Assembly: GCA_026874595.1 (NCBI GenBank)
Contig: CM049308.1
Location: forward strand, 33,598,027-33,662,026
DNA from: Sipunculus nudus
Taxonomy: Eukaryota; Annelida; Sipuncula; Golfingiida; Sipunculidae
Direction: 5' to 3'
Length of the DNA stretch: 64,000 nt
Shown here: in pieces, positions 1-58,200 of the stretch
Layout: the number at the start of each line of letters is the position of its first letter
How positions within the stretch are numbered: the stretch's first letter is position 1
Program-made: the position numbers and the translations under genes
The notes under the pieces: model-generated
The model's database searches: none
What the model saw: the letters and a program-made list of their open reading frames with translations, nothing else
Told to the model about the DNA's origin: nothing

Positions 1-473
1 TGGTTTTTCCGCATGTACTGTTATTTCATTTATTTACATTATCTGGGTAATACGGCATAAAATGATCTTTCTCGAAAGTACAGCATGCATGAGATATATA
101 TAAAACCAGAGTACCAGTACACGCAGGAATGGGTAGACATTCCTGTAGGAGAACACAATAAAGTTGCCAATTGTGGTTCCTTCCCAGAATCTAAAATTTT
201 GATTCGACAGAATATATTGCTTGAAATACATCTTATCTATCTCATGATCTATCTCATGATGGCCAACCCATAATAGTAAATGATCAATGCTGAAAACTAA
301 AAAGCCATCAATTCTTGACATTCTTGGTGTTTATGCTTCGCCAATCAGTTTAGGGTTTTATAGTGAAATATCCTAAAAACTTTGTTCACATTTCTATTTT
401 TTACAAGTAATGTTAGGGAACTGAAGGAATTAGATGTCTTATATTTTAGTTGTAGGTGAAATGATTGTTCAAG

Positions 474-678
474 TAATGGTGGCAGTGCTGATTGTTCAGG
501 ATGTGGTGCAGGTTATATCAATGAATCAAGTATTGTTCACCAAAACTGCAATAATGCCACCGATCATCAGCATGTTAATGATGCAATAATAAACTTGCAA
601 CCGAAGTATAAGCACAGCAAGAAGGCGAGATGCCAAGTCCGCCTAACAGGCTTTACCTCTCACTTCCGTGCTATATAA
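474..678 (+). CDS. 3'-terminal coding exon of an unidentified gene (partial)
   Basis: One frame is open from about 460 to a TAA at 676-678 and encodes about 70 residues with no methionine near its start. The peptide is Cys/Asn-rich at first (CSGCGAGY, then HQNCNNATDH). It ends in a basic, protein-like tail, KARCQVRLTGFTSHFRAI. A canonical AATAAA lies 62 bases after the stop, as expected for a last exon with a short 3' UTR. The obvious acceptor, TTGTAG ending at 455, would put an in-frame TGA at 457-459, so the exon must start later. The AG at 472-473 fits but lacks a good pyrimidine tract. The body of the gene would lie left of the window. I do not recognise the family. It could be a decayed exon or a chance open frame, but the composition and the poly(A) signal argue for a real gene end. 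Confidence 0.4.
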
Positions 679-740
679 CCTTTTACACTAGTCATAACAG
701 AAAAGCAGAAAGTGTTGAATGTAATGTCTAAATGTAATTC

Positions 741-746
741 AATAAA
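741..746 (+). terminator. Poly(A) signal AATAAA
   Basis: This canonical hexamer lies 62 bases downstream of the TAA that closes the terminal exon at 474-678. It probably ends that transcript near 760-770. Confidence 0.45.
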
Positions 747-3522
747 GTTTAGAATTTGATAAATTGTGACTTTATCACTTTACATGGACCCAGAGAAACT
801 ACTGACCTGGAAAGGGTCACTGTCATCTATTCTCACAGCTTTCCCGGGAATTGAAACTGGGTATAGCCAGCACAGAGATCAAAGTCTATTACCACTCGAC
901 TCCTATGTTCCATGTTCTCAGTGATTAGCTCTTTATTTAAACATTGCGTCCAAAGACGTTTCTTTCCTTTGCCTAAAATCAGCTATAATCTTTGGGTAAA
1001 AGGATCTCACATGTACTCCCTGAGGATCCAGTCACCTCTTGGTCCACATATGTTCCTGGTGTCCAATGTCCATGGGGAAGTAAATAATTTTCTTCTTAGT
1101 AAGACCCAAATTGAAGGGGTATAGAAAATTGGTAGTGTCCTTTGTCATATAAAGAGATTAAGACACTAATTTACTTTCATCATGCAATGAAAATACATCT
1201 TAAACCTAGAAATGCACAAGTCGCGGTAATGCATAAGTGAGAATAATATGTCATTTAACCTTAACAATACCCCGAACAGACCTAGGAAATTAAGTTATCA
1301 GTACCTGGGAGTATACAAGTGTCAGGGCTTACACCAAGAAAATAACCCTTTTAGATCCATCAGTGGAAAACAAATTTTTTTAGGGTTGTAAAGCTGACCA
1401 TTTGTCAATGATTCTCCAAAGTTAGGTAATCTCTGATGAACTTATTTAGCAAATCCCATTCAGTCATAACGACCAGCAGCTTTATGTTACTATGTATAAC
1501 CTTTTCAGGCATGGGCCACGTTAATAAACAGCAGCAGCGCCCGTCATGTTACTTGTCTCTGACCTCTTCAGCAAATTCTCTCACATTTCCAATCAAACAA
1601 ATAATCTGGGTTTTTTTTCAGAAAACAACTAACTCTTGCTCATAATAATTTAATAAAATGTGTATGTTATACTTTTACAGTTGGTCACAACTAACCTGAA
1701 AAGGGGGCTCAAACTGCTTTGACGTCAGCAAGACACGCCACAAATGTCACTTAAAATTCGAAGGGCATATAACATAAACAGTATTGGACATTTTATTTAA
1801 CCTATGAAGCAAGATATAGGTTTTCTTTAATTTATGCTGTGGTACCACCATGTGATAATTCCTATGCACACAATTCATTAGTTTTAATTGAAGTGCAATG
1901 CTCCTAAGTTTTTCAGGGTCACCTGCCGATATTCTGCAGATGAATTCGGCAAGTAGGGCCATACCAGGTCACATTTGGGTTTTTAGGGAGATTTCTAAGA
2001 TTGTAATACATGTTGTGCTTACTCGTTAGAATTTCAACGGATATCAGGCGGCTATTAAGTTCATTATAATATTAATAAACACCAAAGTCCAGGAATCACT
2101 CAAATCTAAAAGATAGATATTTGAGGATTTGGCTTCAGAAGTATACACACATTCTCAAATGCAGTTTGACTAGATCTGTAAACAAGTAATGTTTGGCCAA
2201 GTTTATCAATTTGTGACTGTCCTGTGACAACTCTGATAGTATAGTACTGACTTTCTTGGCATAAGGAACTTTGACTAGTCTGATTCGTGCAATGGACTTC
2301 ACTCTCCAGAATGCTAGATTCTGGGAAATAGGTGCTTCCATTTTTATCAAATGCACATCTTAAATCGATTATGTGATGATTATATCGCACAAGACCTGAA
2401 AGTTGTGCATTGAAGCTCAAGCAGACGATAATCTTTTGTTGGCAATAAAGAAATTCTCATGTCCACTTTGTACAGCTGCCAATACCTCTGTGTACTCCGT
2501 CTGTGACAGAGTGAAACCTATGTAAGACGTGCAAAACGTATGGTTTAAGGGGTATTAAAGAGATATTGTATTCCAGAACATGGCAGTAAATTTGAAAACT
2601 TACGGAAGCAAGACTATGGAAGTGTGTTCTTACGTTCAATTAAATTATATCTGATCATAAGCATAATTATATATTATTCGTATAGCATGCAGCTTAATTA
2701 TTTCTCCACGTAATACAAATATGTTTATCACTTTGTTGTGGTTTTATGCTCTGTATGCAGTGAATCGCACACATCGGGTACATATACACTGGTATTAAAT
2801 GCTCCCCTGTCTATATAAGGATAATAAACAAGAACTTATAAAGGAATATAATACAAAACCAATCAAAGATATTAAAAGTTTTCATGATGATACTAAAATT
2901 TATTGAAATTTGCATACTTTCGCCATAATTTCAAGGTAGGATGAATACTTTTACTTCATTACTTCAACAATCATTTCATCCACGGTCTATTCACAACTGT
3001 TTAATACCTCCCAAATGCCAAGGACATAGATGTCTCAAGTGTCTCAGGTAACCCTGATGGAAGAAAATCATTGATATTTTATGAAATGTGTCCATTTTAC
3101 CCCAGATTTTCATGTTAAGGAGAAAAGTATTGTTTTCTCAATCTGGAAACCTATTTCATTTGATTCCTTGACCAAGAAAATGTATATTTTGACACAACAT
3201 TTGTCATTATAGCTGTAACAGCAGCAAGCATATGGGGTTTGGAGTATTTTCGGCGGCCATTTTGAATAATTTGCATATATTTCACATACTAAGGGAGATC
3301 TAACTTGTGTCTTTGGATAAATTTATTCCTATGACCCTAAGGTACTTTTGTGCCAAAGGGGACCTTTGCATCATGAAATGAAGTCAAAAGTCACTTAACC
3401 CACCTACTATCTTGAAGAAAAAGCTTTACATGTATCCGTGCGTGGACTCGCTATAGCCTACGAATATTCTATTGCGTTGATCATGTGGCATGTTGCATAA
3501 GGATGAGATTGTTTAGTGATTG

Positions 3523-3524
<2 letters not shown>

Positions 3525-3601
<77 letters not shown>

Positions 3602-3602
3602 A
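3525..3602. repeat. TA dinucleotide microsatellite
   Basis: This is nearly pure (TA)n of about 38 units with one AAATA interruption near 3577. Both strands give meaningless Tyr-Ile open frames. Confidence 0.95.
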
Positions 3603-3604
3603 TA

Positions 3605-3965
3605 ATAAGATTATGAAAATATGTGTTTGTGTGTGTTTTGCACAAGAGGAACTATCCCGAAAAATAAAACTTGAATAATAAGTCTCGTCATCGAAGGCAA
3701 AGATGAAAAGTAAAAGGTTGACATTATGAATATATATATTTATCGTGCATGCCAAGAGATTGATATTTTAAATGATGTCAGATGTTTCCATGCAATTGTC
3801 TGCCATTAAATAAACAACATTTTTGTTGATAAGATTTTGTGCAAATATAATTTCATATAAAGAATTCATTTATAATAATGGTTATACACTGTGCATATAG
3901 GTATTTGTATTGTGACATCAAGAAAATGGAACCCTCATGAAACACTGAAAAAAAATTAATATGGC
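3605..3965. repeat. Diverged dispersed repeat, copy 1
   Basis: The block resembles 26900-27245 in the same orientation. Shared landmarks in order are GGCAAAG.TGAAAAGTAAAA, ATTGATATTT/ATTGGTATTT, GATGTCAGAT/GATATCAGAT, GCCATTAA, ATAATGGTTA and GGAACCCT/GAAACCCT. The copies differ by many substitutions and small indels, so this is an old interspersed family. I see no ends or coding capacity. Confidence 0.6.
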
Positions 3966-4987
3966 GAAATATTAACCCCGCGAGTATGAAGTCAACCACG
4001 GTATATATGATTTTAATATTTATGATGTAATATACAAAGTGCCCAGACGCGTACTGCAGTGAAAAAAACCTACTTAGCCAAAGGCAAATGGGATCGCCTA
4101 TATGCATGTATAATATACATGATGGTCGGGGATATTTCCATTTCTATAAGCAGACGCTGTCCATGAAATGCAGTACAAATTAAATCCATTAATCTTATTT
4201 CAGAAGTGCTTGAGAAATAAAAATGACAATATTCAGTAAAATAAAGTAGCATATATTTCGTTCCTTTTGACATTTCCTGCCATGGGCCAATAATGTGATC
4301 GTAACTTATTTCTGAATTTATGAATGAATATATCATGATCGTATTGATTGTCATTTATAACTAAAGATACAATATATAGTACAGCTTCGGTTATTGCAAG
4401 TGTTACAAACTATTGATCATTGGTGATCACAAGTGTTACAACCTATTGATCATTGGTTTAAACATATTATATAACATGATAACAAAAGTAGCTAATCAAG
4501 CTAATGTATACATGCTTTCCTAGAAACAAATAATAACATTATACAAGACATCACTAGTAAATGTACATTATGTGTGCAGATATTACATGTTGAGATTAAT
4601 GTTTTAATTTGATATAAATTCATAGTCTTCACCGAAATGTTACAAGACAAGAACAATTAAATTAGAACGAAATCAATGAATGATTTTTTGTTTCCTCTTT
4701 GCTCCTGGTATCAATAGTAATATAAGATTCTATTTCTAAATCTTAACGATCAAAATAAGATCTGATACCGCAAAACAGATTTGACCTCAGCTGAGTTTAT
4801 TTTAGCTATTTTAAAAGATAGTGTTCAATGTTCTCCTCCGCCATGTTGCATCTATACAGTATCAAACTCTCTGACTCTCCTATTTGGAAAAGAAACTGAT
4901 TTAACGGACAGGCTCAAGGCTTTATTCTGTTAAAGATAATTTCTTCCTTTTGCGAATAGTTAAAAACTTTTTTTAGTTTATATGTGG

Positions 4988-5264
4988 AAACATTGATGAT
5001 CACAAGTGTTACAGCCTATTGGTCATTGGTACGTGATCACAAGTGTTATTCAATTAACCTATTGATCATTGGTGATCACAAGCGTCACAACCTATTGATC
5101 ATTGGTGATCACAAGCGTTACAACCTATTGATCAATGATGATCACAAGTGTTACAACCTATTGATCACCGATGATTAAAAGTGTTACAACCTATTGATCA
5201 CTGATGATTAAAAGTGTTACAACCTAACGATCACTGATGATTAAAAGTGTTACAACCTATTGAT
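4988..5264. repeat. 33-bp minisatellite (about 8 units)
   Basis: The tandem units have the form GATCACAAGTGTTACAACCT followed by ATTGATCATTGGT, with period about 33 bp. The last three or four units share a derived variant, GATGATTAAAAGTGTTAC. Two further units lie apart at 4388-4456. There are no distinct spacers, so this is not a CRISPR array. Confidence 0.9.
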
Positions 5265-6682
5265 CATTTTGTATATCTTGGACTATGAAGCATTGACTTG
5301 TATATTAGTCCGCGTTAAATGCATGATCATTAAAAATGTCTTGAAAATTAGTTTCAAACTAGATGTAGGGGCCCATGCAAACGCCGAGAGATCACACAAA
5401 AAGTCATATTGCAAGGGAATCTAGCTCAAACAGAAAATGACAGAAAAAAAAATGAAATCTATATATATTGTTTGGTATTTGTGCATTTTAGCGGGGTTTT
5501 TTTATTTGAGCCAATAAATTTGACTTTTGAGACATTTCGTCTCTCAAACAACATTATCTTTCATTATATAAACCTTATTTTTCTAAAATTATACATCTCC
5601 TGTATATTACAATATATTACTTTTGTTTATACTTTAATTTTAAAGATTGTAAAATAAGCCTCTAAAAAAACGCTAAAATGCACAATTACCATGGTTTTGC
5701 ACTCAAGGAAACTGAGAAGGTCCACTCACATAATGTTTTGTAATTAAAAATAAACCCATCAACCGTATAACTTGGGGGTGGTGGTAAGGGGGGGGGGGGG
5801 GGTAAATAGCTTAATGTACAAACATTGCCAATAAACAATGTATTTTTTATTATCATATACATATAGATAGTTTGGTCAATTGTTTCCATTATAGTTTTGT
5901 GTAGGTTTCGGGGAGAGAGAGAGAGAATCAGGAGAAAGAATGTGTTTCTTGAGTATCATATATATAGGAGACAAGGAATATCCCCTCAGGCTCCCAGATA
6001 CCAACATCAACAAGCTGTTTCTCTGTTACAGCTAGAACCACCCAGTTGTGCCTGTCCCTGTAACTGCTTATTGGTCCAATAACTGAGCTAATGGACACCA
6101 GTGACACAGCAGGGTGACCAACTTGATTATATAATAATGAGGGTGTTTAATTGCCAGATGTGGTGGAGGAGCTAGGAGCACACAGGGTAGACTGGATTCT
6201 GCCAGGCAAAGCATGGTTGGGTAGATTGGTTGCTTCGTTTTATGTTAATCTTCTAAAAATGGGGCCAGAGGCCAGTCTGTGATCGCGGTCAATTTGGTTA
6301 AGTGAGAGGTAAGCGAGACCGTCATCATAACGTGATCGCGGCGTTAGTGTATGACCAAAGTCGTCATTAATTCTATGTACTACATGATACCAGAATCAGA
6401 TTGGTCTTATAACTGAGGTAATGTATATGATTTAATCGTTGATGCAAACATCCACGCTTGTAGCCTGTCTGAATGTCCCACGCGAAGTGTCATTAACTTA
6501 TATACTTTGATTATCGCCCATCTCTCCCCCCCTCTCTCTCTGTGCCACGAATCTTTATAAGCATATTGTTGTAAATATCAACAATATATCCTGTAAATAT
6601 TGCTGGAGTAACTAGTGTTTATCAAGAAAGGCAAGATACACAAGGCTGTACTATTTATACATATTATTGCAAGGTAACTTTT

Positions 6683-6750
6683 TATAACTTGACAATATAA
6701 GGACGGCCTTAGTTTGCGAACTAAGGCCGTCCTTATATTGTCAAGTTATA
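6683..6750. repeat. Perfect palindrome: 32-bp arms, 4-nt loop
   Basis: The arm at 6683-6714 is the exact reverse complement of 6719-6750, separated by TGCG. The inner part of the arm, GGACGGCCTTAG, is GC-rich compared with its surroundings. The RNA or single strand would form a 68-nt hairpin with no mismatch. No target duplication is obvious. It could be a foldback transposon end, a very recent inverted duplication, a small-RNA hairpin or an assembly or library artefact. Confidence 0.9.
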
Positions 6751-7067
6751 TATTGCCAAACGTTTGGCAGTTGTTAAGAATCCAGTCTGCATGTCCCCTA
6801 ATGCAAAATGGGTTTCGCATAAATGATTGTTTCCTGACAAAGTCTGACACATCGTGTTTTCCTGAGAAATTCCCGTATTTCATTTTGCTCATAAATGGAT
6901 TTGATATATTAGAGGAGGAGGGGTCTTGGAAATCTGGGTTCAAGCAGGGGTGTGGGGGCGGCAGCCTCCACCTTATGCTAAATTCTCCTGTTCATATACA
7001 TTTTCGCGATAGATGGTGCTTCAACTGCAGTTATAAATCAACAAAAATCACCCTCACTGGTATCTCG

Positions 7068-7340
7068 TCTTCACAGAGCTCTTAGTTAGTAGCGTGTAGG
7101 GCTCCTAGTCTAGAAATCATAGGTTCGATTCCCGATTCAGGCGAATTCTGATATTCAGTGGTAGTAGTTAGAATAGGTGAAATCAGTGTAGGGACATCTG
7201 CAGGGAAACATAGAAGGTAAAATAAGAAATGATAAGAGGCAGACCGCATTCTTAACACGCTCCCTTATTTCCACTTATTGGAAATAAGGAATGCATATTT
7301 CCGCTCCCCCCTGAGTGGTATTAAGCCTTAAGGGTAAAGG
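7068..7340 (+). mobile_element. tRNA-derived SINE-like element
   Basis: A perfect Pol III B box, GGTTCGATTCC, lies at 7122-7132. Upstream, AGCTCTTAGTTAGTAGCG resembles the A box and D arm of a tRNA at tRNA-like spacing. The anticodon stem is degenerate, so this is not a working tRNA gene. The downstream body is unrelated to tRNA, as in SINEs. The 3' end was not found; it may stop at the foldback segment near 7256-7315. Confidence 0.45.
7256..7315 (-). repeat. Short foldback repeat, copy related to 63367-63490
   Basis: CCTTATTTCC and GGAAATAAGG form an imperfect hairpin. Next comes GAATGCATATTTCCGCTCCC. Its reverse complement closely matches the GTAGAAATAAGCATTCCTTA block at 63432-63451. Confidence 0.55.
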
Positions 7341-8275
7341 CTGGTGCAGTCCGAGGATTCTAAAAAAGATGCTCAAAAAATTTTCTTTCAGTCTATTTCA
7401 GTCATAATGCAAGTGTATGTATACATAACTAATATTACTTGTTGTTTATAAATTCATGACAAATAACTAGTTTGTTTTATAATTATATCGATTTATATAT
7501 AAAGCATGAGAGCAAGCTTAAAATAGCTCAAATAGGGTGAGAAATGTTTTGACAACAGTCACAACACTTGTTTCCTGACCGGTCCTTATCAGTAGGCCTA
7601 GAGGGTAGTGCTGGGCTGATGATCAATCAGGTTGATGCAAACAATCTGATGACTGATCTTGCAGTGCCATAATAGATTGAAACTTTTTGCAGATACCTTT
7701 GGCTTTGTGATAAGGAAATGTGTGCCTTTATATAAAATATATAAACAAACTAGAGAAAGTATACATTTACTAAAAATTACTTAATTCCTAAGTAATGATA
7801 CAGATTTGTAGGCTATAGAATTATGACATTATGACATGTAGGGCTACATATCTGCTGAGATCATATGCACTAGTCTGTATGGACAGTTCATACTTCTGAA
7901 CAACCAATTATTTCTGATAATTGGTTGGTAGAGGTCAACTAATTTTTGCTGATGATCGACCCTGAAACAACCTATTCCCAACAATAGCAGAGGGTGAGCA
8001 CCTCATAAGTTAGGCCATTCTAGAGTCTGTCTCTCCATATGCCAAGGCTAGTGCTGTCAGGTCCTTGCTCGGTGCACAGTTAAAGTCTAGAAAATTGAAC
8101 TGGACCAGCACCCTCTACTCTGGTTGTTTGTTTCATGAATTTATCCCACCACTGATTTTATCCAGAACAATTTCAGTATCATGACTGAAGTGCCAAAATA
8201 AATGAACTTTTCTCAGAAAAAATTAGAACTACTGTAGTACTGTTTAGTAATAATAATACTGTTGTCACCAGTTTT

Positions 8276-8590
8276 TAGCTCAGCTGACTGTAAGTCAACT
8301 GAGGTATAGGAATGGCGCTTTGTCCGTCGGCTGTCTGGTCGTCCGTTAGCAGGGCACAAATCGTAACTGATGATCCTAGAAACCTCTTGGTGAACATCCA
8401 AGGAGGTCAGTAGAAAATCTCCTTGGAAACCTGAAAGTAGGTCACTGCAACCTATATCCTCAGAGCTATGGGGCTTGTAATTACCCCCCAGAATAATAAA
8501 AAATTTGATACAAAACCTCCAATATCTTGATAAATAAGGCATGAATGTCATGAAACTTGCCTTAAATATTGACCATGACTAGTTTTGTCA
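8276..8590 (+). mobile_element. Helentron-like element, 5' fragment
   Basis: It begins with AGCTCAGCTGACTGTAAGTC, whose hairpin partner CTGAGGT follows, then a GTCCGTC-rich run. The body is one unit (GGGCACAAATCGTAACTGAT, CTCCTTGGAAACCTGA, ACCCCCCAGAATAAT) like those in the element at 55257-58790. No 3' end with the GACCC/GGGTC hairpin follows, so this copy is truncated. Confidence 0.6.
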
Positions 8591-8679
8591 GTTCCCAATT
8601 ACTTGTGAATTAAGTCCAAAGTAAATATGACAAAATATGTAGAGGAATATTTGTTTCCCCCATATTACAGTTCTCAGAG

Positions 8680-9112
8680 TCCACTTTTCCAACTTGGACT
8701 CTCACTTGAAGGTGAGAGCTTGAGAAATCAGACCAAGTCCATTCTAAGTACAATAGAAAAAGAAACCTCATATACATGTACCTCATAATATGTGTGCGAA
8801 CTACTAACAGATAATAAGGAAATAATAACACTATATATATCAAGCTAGGCATCTTTGTCCATATTTGATTAACCATTATTGTAAAAGCATGTTTGAATTA
8901 CTGAAAAATGTACATGATAGGCTGAAGTTTCCATTTTTAATTACTTTTTAAGGATATTTGTATTGGAATTGGGTCTTAAAGAATCAAACCCAAAGAAGGT
9001 GGACTTGAAGTGGCCTGGACTCAGACTTGCACTCAGGCTTGAATAGTGTGGACTCCACTACTGTGCATGTCCTTAAACTGTCAAGATCCAAGTCTGGAAA
9101 GGAACTGCAGAA
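8680..9112 (-). mobile_element. hAT-like MITE rich in AGTCCAAGT motifs, degraded
   Basis: The segment is packed with GGACTT/AAGTCC motifs. Its reverse complement contains ATGGACTTGGTCTGATTTCT, which also occurs at 51917-51936 in the better-preserved copy in AQR intron 35. I could not define the ends here. Confidence 0.5.
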
Positions 9113-9229
9113 ACAAAATTTATAGACACAAATAAATTCATATAGATTTATTTAAACATTAACAAACTGAAATAGAAACTGTTATGTAATTTATAATATT
9201 ATTTTTATCTCTCCAGGTATTTTGCCGAA

Positions 9230-54603
<45,374 letters not shown>

Positions 54604-55100
54604 AAAAAGGACTGGCATCCTGTGTCAACAAAAGACCAGTTTTAGATAGGACCAGTATTAAAGTTTTGTAATACTATCAGTGTCACGTTTAGTTAGCAGT
54701 GCATTCCCTATACAAGAGGAAGATGGAGGCTTTCCTTTACAACTAAATATGTGATATAAATTAACAGCATAAATTGCACATTACAACTTTGGAAGAATGT
54801 GTTCACTGTAAGAGTAAAATTTATTTTGTGTACCATGGAGTGAGTCAGACATTATGATAGTAATATTCATCCAGAATTATTAGTTGGATATACAGCACTG
54901 CTGAAGGTGATATATATCCACTGGTCTGGGACTCTGTATATCTTGTAAAGCTTTGAAAACCGGGACAGGTCTGTGTAGAACTATGTAAGAGTGAATGAAG
55001 GACGAAGTGTGGTGGAGCTAAATCTGTCAAATATGACAGGAAGACTTCTCAAACTTAAATAACATATATTTTTCTTAAATAAAGATGTACATACCAACTA
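54604..55100 (+). other. AQR: AQR 3' UTR with AATAAA at 55078-55083
   Basis: No further coding sequence follows the TAG at 54601-54603. The first canonical poly(A) hexamer in the sense strand is AATAAA at 55078, followed by a T/G-rich stretch near 55107-55125, so cleavage near 55100 is likely. Confidence 0.65.
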
Positions 55101-55256
55101 CAAATGAAGTGGGTTTTTGGGGGGGATTTAGGAATTTTATCCTACAGCATATATTCTAACCAATTACCAACCCAAACGATGGACAAGATCTGTTCATTTG
55201 GGTATACAGGTGCTTCCTCAAGGCAGTATAAAGGCCTCCTTTTGGTTCAATTTTAT

Positions 55257-58200
55257 TAGCTCAGCTGACTGAAAGTCATCAGAGCTATAGCGATCACTCT
55301 TTGTCCGTCGTCCGTCTGTCTGTCCGTCTGTCTGTCCGTCTGTCTGTCCTTTAACCAGGCACAAATCGTAACCGCTAGAACTGGAATCTTCTTACTTGAC
55401 ATCCTGGGAGGTCCATGAAAAATCTCCTTGGAAACCAGAAATTAGGTCTCTGTTACCCATATCCTTCGAGCTATGGGGCCCCAAAGTACCCCCCAGAAAA
55501 GTCCAAAATTTCATACAAAAACTTCAATATCTCATTAACTACTTGACTGATGGTCATGATTTTTGGCATACATATTGATCATGAGAGGTTCCATCAGTTC
55601 CTGAAGACTGGTGGCGCCACCTGTATTTTTCGATTTTTTACGAATTTTTTTCTCTTTTTTCGAGACCTTTAAAAATGTGAACATCTGTTAACAAGGCACA
55701 AATCGTAATGACTGGACTTAGAATCTTCATTCTCGACACACTGAGAGACCTATGAAAAGTCTCCATGGAAACCAGAAATTAGGTCTCTGTTACCCATATC
55801 CTTCCAGCTATGGGGCCCCAAACTACCCCCCAGAAAAGTAAAAAATTTCAAACAAAAACTTCAATATCTCATAAAATACTTGACTGATGGTCATGATTTT
55901 TTTCATACATATTGATCATGAGATGTTCCATCACTTCCTGCAGACTGGTGGCGCCACCTGTATCGTTCAATTTTTTTACGATTTTTTTTCTCTATTTTTT
56001 AGACCTTTCAAAATGTAAACATCAGTTAACAAGGCACAAATCGTAAAGACTGGACCTAGAATCTTCATTCTTGACACACTGAGAGACCTATGAAAAGTCT
56101 CCATGGAAACCAGAAATAAGGTCCCTGTTACCCATATTCTTCGAGCTATGGAGCCCCAAAATACCCCCAAGAAAAGTAAAAAAATTCATACAAAAACTTC
56201 AATATCTCATTAACTACTTGACTGATGGTCATGATTTGTGGCATAACTATTGATCATGAGATGTGTCATCACTTCCTGCAGACTGGTGGTGCCACCTTTA
56301 TTGTTCGATTTTTTACGATTTTTTCCTCTATTTTTGAGACCTTTAAGGATGCTGTCATCTGTTAGTATGGCACAAATCGTAACGACTGGACCTAGAATCT
56401 TCATTCTTGACACACTGAGAGGGCCATGAAAAATATCCTTGGAAACCAGAAATTAGGTCTCTGTTAATCATATCCTTCGAGCTATGGGGCCCCAAAGTAC
56501 CCCCCCCCCCCCCCCCAGAGTAGTCAAAAATTTCATACAAAATCTTCAATATCTCAATAACTACATCACTGATGGTCATGATTTTTGGCATACATATTGA
56601 TTATGAAATGTTCCATCAGTTCCTGCAGACTTGTGGCGCCACCTGTATTGTTTGATTTTTTACGATTTTTTCCTCTATTTTTGAGACCTTTAAGGATGCT
56701 GTCATCTGTTAGCATGGCACAAATAGTAACGACTGGACCTAGAATCTTCATTCTCAACACACTAGAAGACCTATGAAAAGTCTCCATGGAAACCAGAAAT
56801 TAGGTCTCTGTTACCCATATCCTTCAAGCTATGGGGCCCCAAAGTACCCCCCCAGAGTAGTCAAAAATTTCATACAAAAACTTCAATATCTCAATAACTA
56901 CATCACTGATGGTCATGATTTTTGGCATACATATTGATTATGAGATGTTCCATCAGTTCCTGCAGACTGGTGGCGCCACCTATGTTATCTATCAAGAGGG
57001 TACAAATTGCAACAACTGGACCTAGAAACTTCATTCTTAAATTGTCATGCAAGGAGGCCCATGAAGAGTGCCTGTTGAAACTTGAAATTAGGTCTCTGTT
57101 ACCCATATCCTTCAAGCTATAGGACTCTGAAGTATCCCTCAGAATAATGGACAATTTGATACAAAAGCTGAAGTATCTGAACAACTAATACGGAGATCAT
57201 CATGATTCTTTGCATGGATATTGACCATTAAGTGTTTTTAGCTCAGCTGACTGTAAGCGTTTGAAGTATCCCTCAGAATAATGGACAATTTGATACAAAA
57301 GCTCAAGTATCTAAACAACTATTGCAGTGATCACCATGATTCTTTGCATGGATATTGATTTATGGAATGTGTCATCAGTTTCTGCAGTATGGTGTCGCCA
57401 ACTGTATTTTTTTATTTTTACGAATTTTTTTCTCTATTTTTGAGACCTCATAAGATGCGGTCATCTGTTAACATGGCACAAATCGTAACAACTGGACCTA
57501 GAATCTTCTCTCTTGACATGCTGAGAGGCCCATGAAAAGTTTCCTTAAAAACTTGAAATTAGGTCTCTGTTACCCATAACCTCTGAGCTATGGGGCTCCG
57601 AAGTACCCCCCAGAATAATGGAAAATTTGATACAAAAGCTCAAGTATCTGAACAATTATTATATTGATCACCATGATTCTTTGCATGGATATTGATCATG
57701 AAATGTTTCATCAGTTTCTGCATTCTGGTGGCGCCACCTGTATTTTTTCAATTTTTAGCTCAGCTGACTGAAAGTCATCTGAGCTGTTGGGATCACCTTT
57801 TGTCCGTCATCCGTCCGGCCATCCAGGCGTCTGTCTGTTAACAGGGCACAAATCGTAACCGCTAGACCGGGAATCTTCTTACTTGAAATCCTGGGAGGTC
57901 TATGGAAATTCTCCTTGTAAACCTGAAATTAGGTCACTGTGACCTATATTCTTCGAGCTATAGGGTTCTGAAGTACCCCCCTGAATAATGCAAAATTTAA
58001 TACAAAAGCTCAAGTATCTGAACAACTAATGCATTAATCACCATGATTCTTTGCATGGATATTGATCATGGAGTGTTTCATCAATTTCTGGAGATTGGTG
58101 GCGCCACCTATATTTTTTTTTTTATTTTTTACAATTTTTTTTCTCTACTTTTGTGATTTTTAAACATTTGGTCATCTGTAAACAGGGCACAAATCATAAT

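Larger units (their letters stand above)
747..6682. other. Intergenic DNA, no convincing gene
   Basis: This is AT-rich sequence with no open frame resembling a protein and no exon with matching splice signals. It contains a TA microsatellite, a diverged dispersed repeat, a 33-bp minisatellite, a run of about 15 G at 5789-5803 and a short CT/GA-rich stretch near 6525-6542. The leader exon and promoter of AQR could lie here, because the AQR start codon sits just after a splice-acceptor-like TCTCTCCAG. I could not place either. Confidence 0.5.

Noticed and set aside
85-273. Plus-strand 62-codon frame with protein-like text (EWVDIPVGEHNKV, SFPESKILIRQ)
   Set aside because: No donor GT follows before the in-frame stop and no poly(A) signal fits, so it cannot be placed as an exon. 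Composition alone was not enough.
3525-3755. Tyr-Ile frames over TA runs here and at 25096-25342 and 30840-31117
   Set aside because: They are translations of dinucleotide microsatellites, open on both strands.
4988-5264. Regular repeats resembling a CRISPR array, also 53575-53935 and 43395-43745
   Set aside because: Units are contiguous and imperfect with no unique spacers, in a eukaryotic gene context.
5686-5889. Minus-strand frame with a polyproline run
   Set aside because: The prolines come from the G run at 5789-5803; no homology or splice signals.
6290-6320. Possible AQR leader exon with donor GAG|GTAAGC near 6308
   Set aside because: A donor-like motif alone in 6 kb of non-coding DNA is expected by chance; no promoter or cDNA evidence.
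7068-7145. Functional tRNA gene
   Set aside because: The B box is perfect but the acceptor and anticodon stems do not pair; a SINE head fits better.
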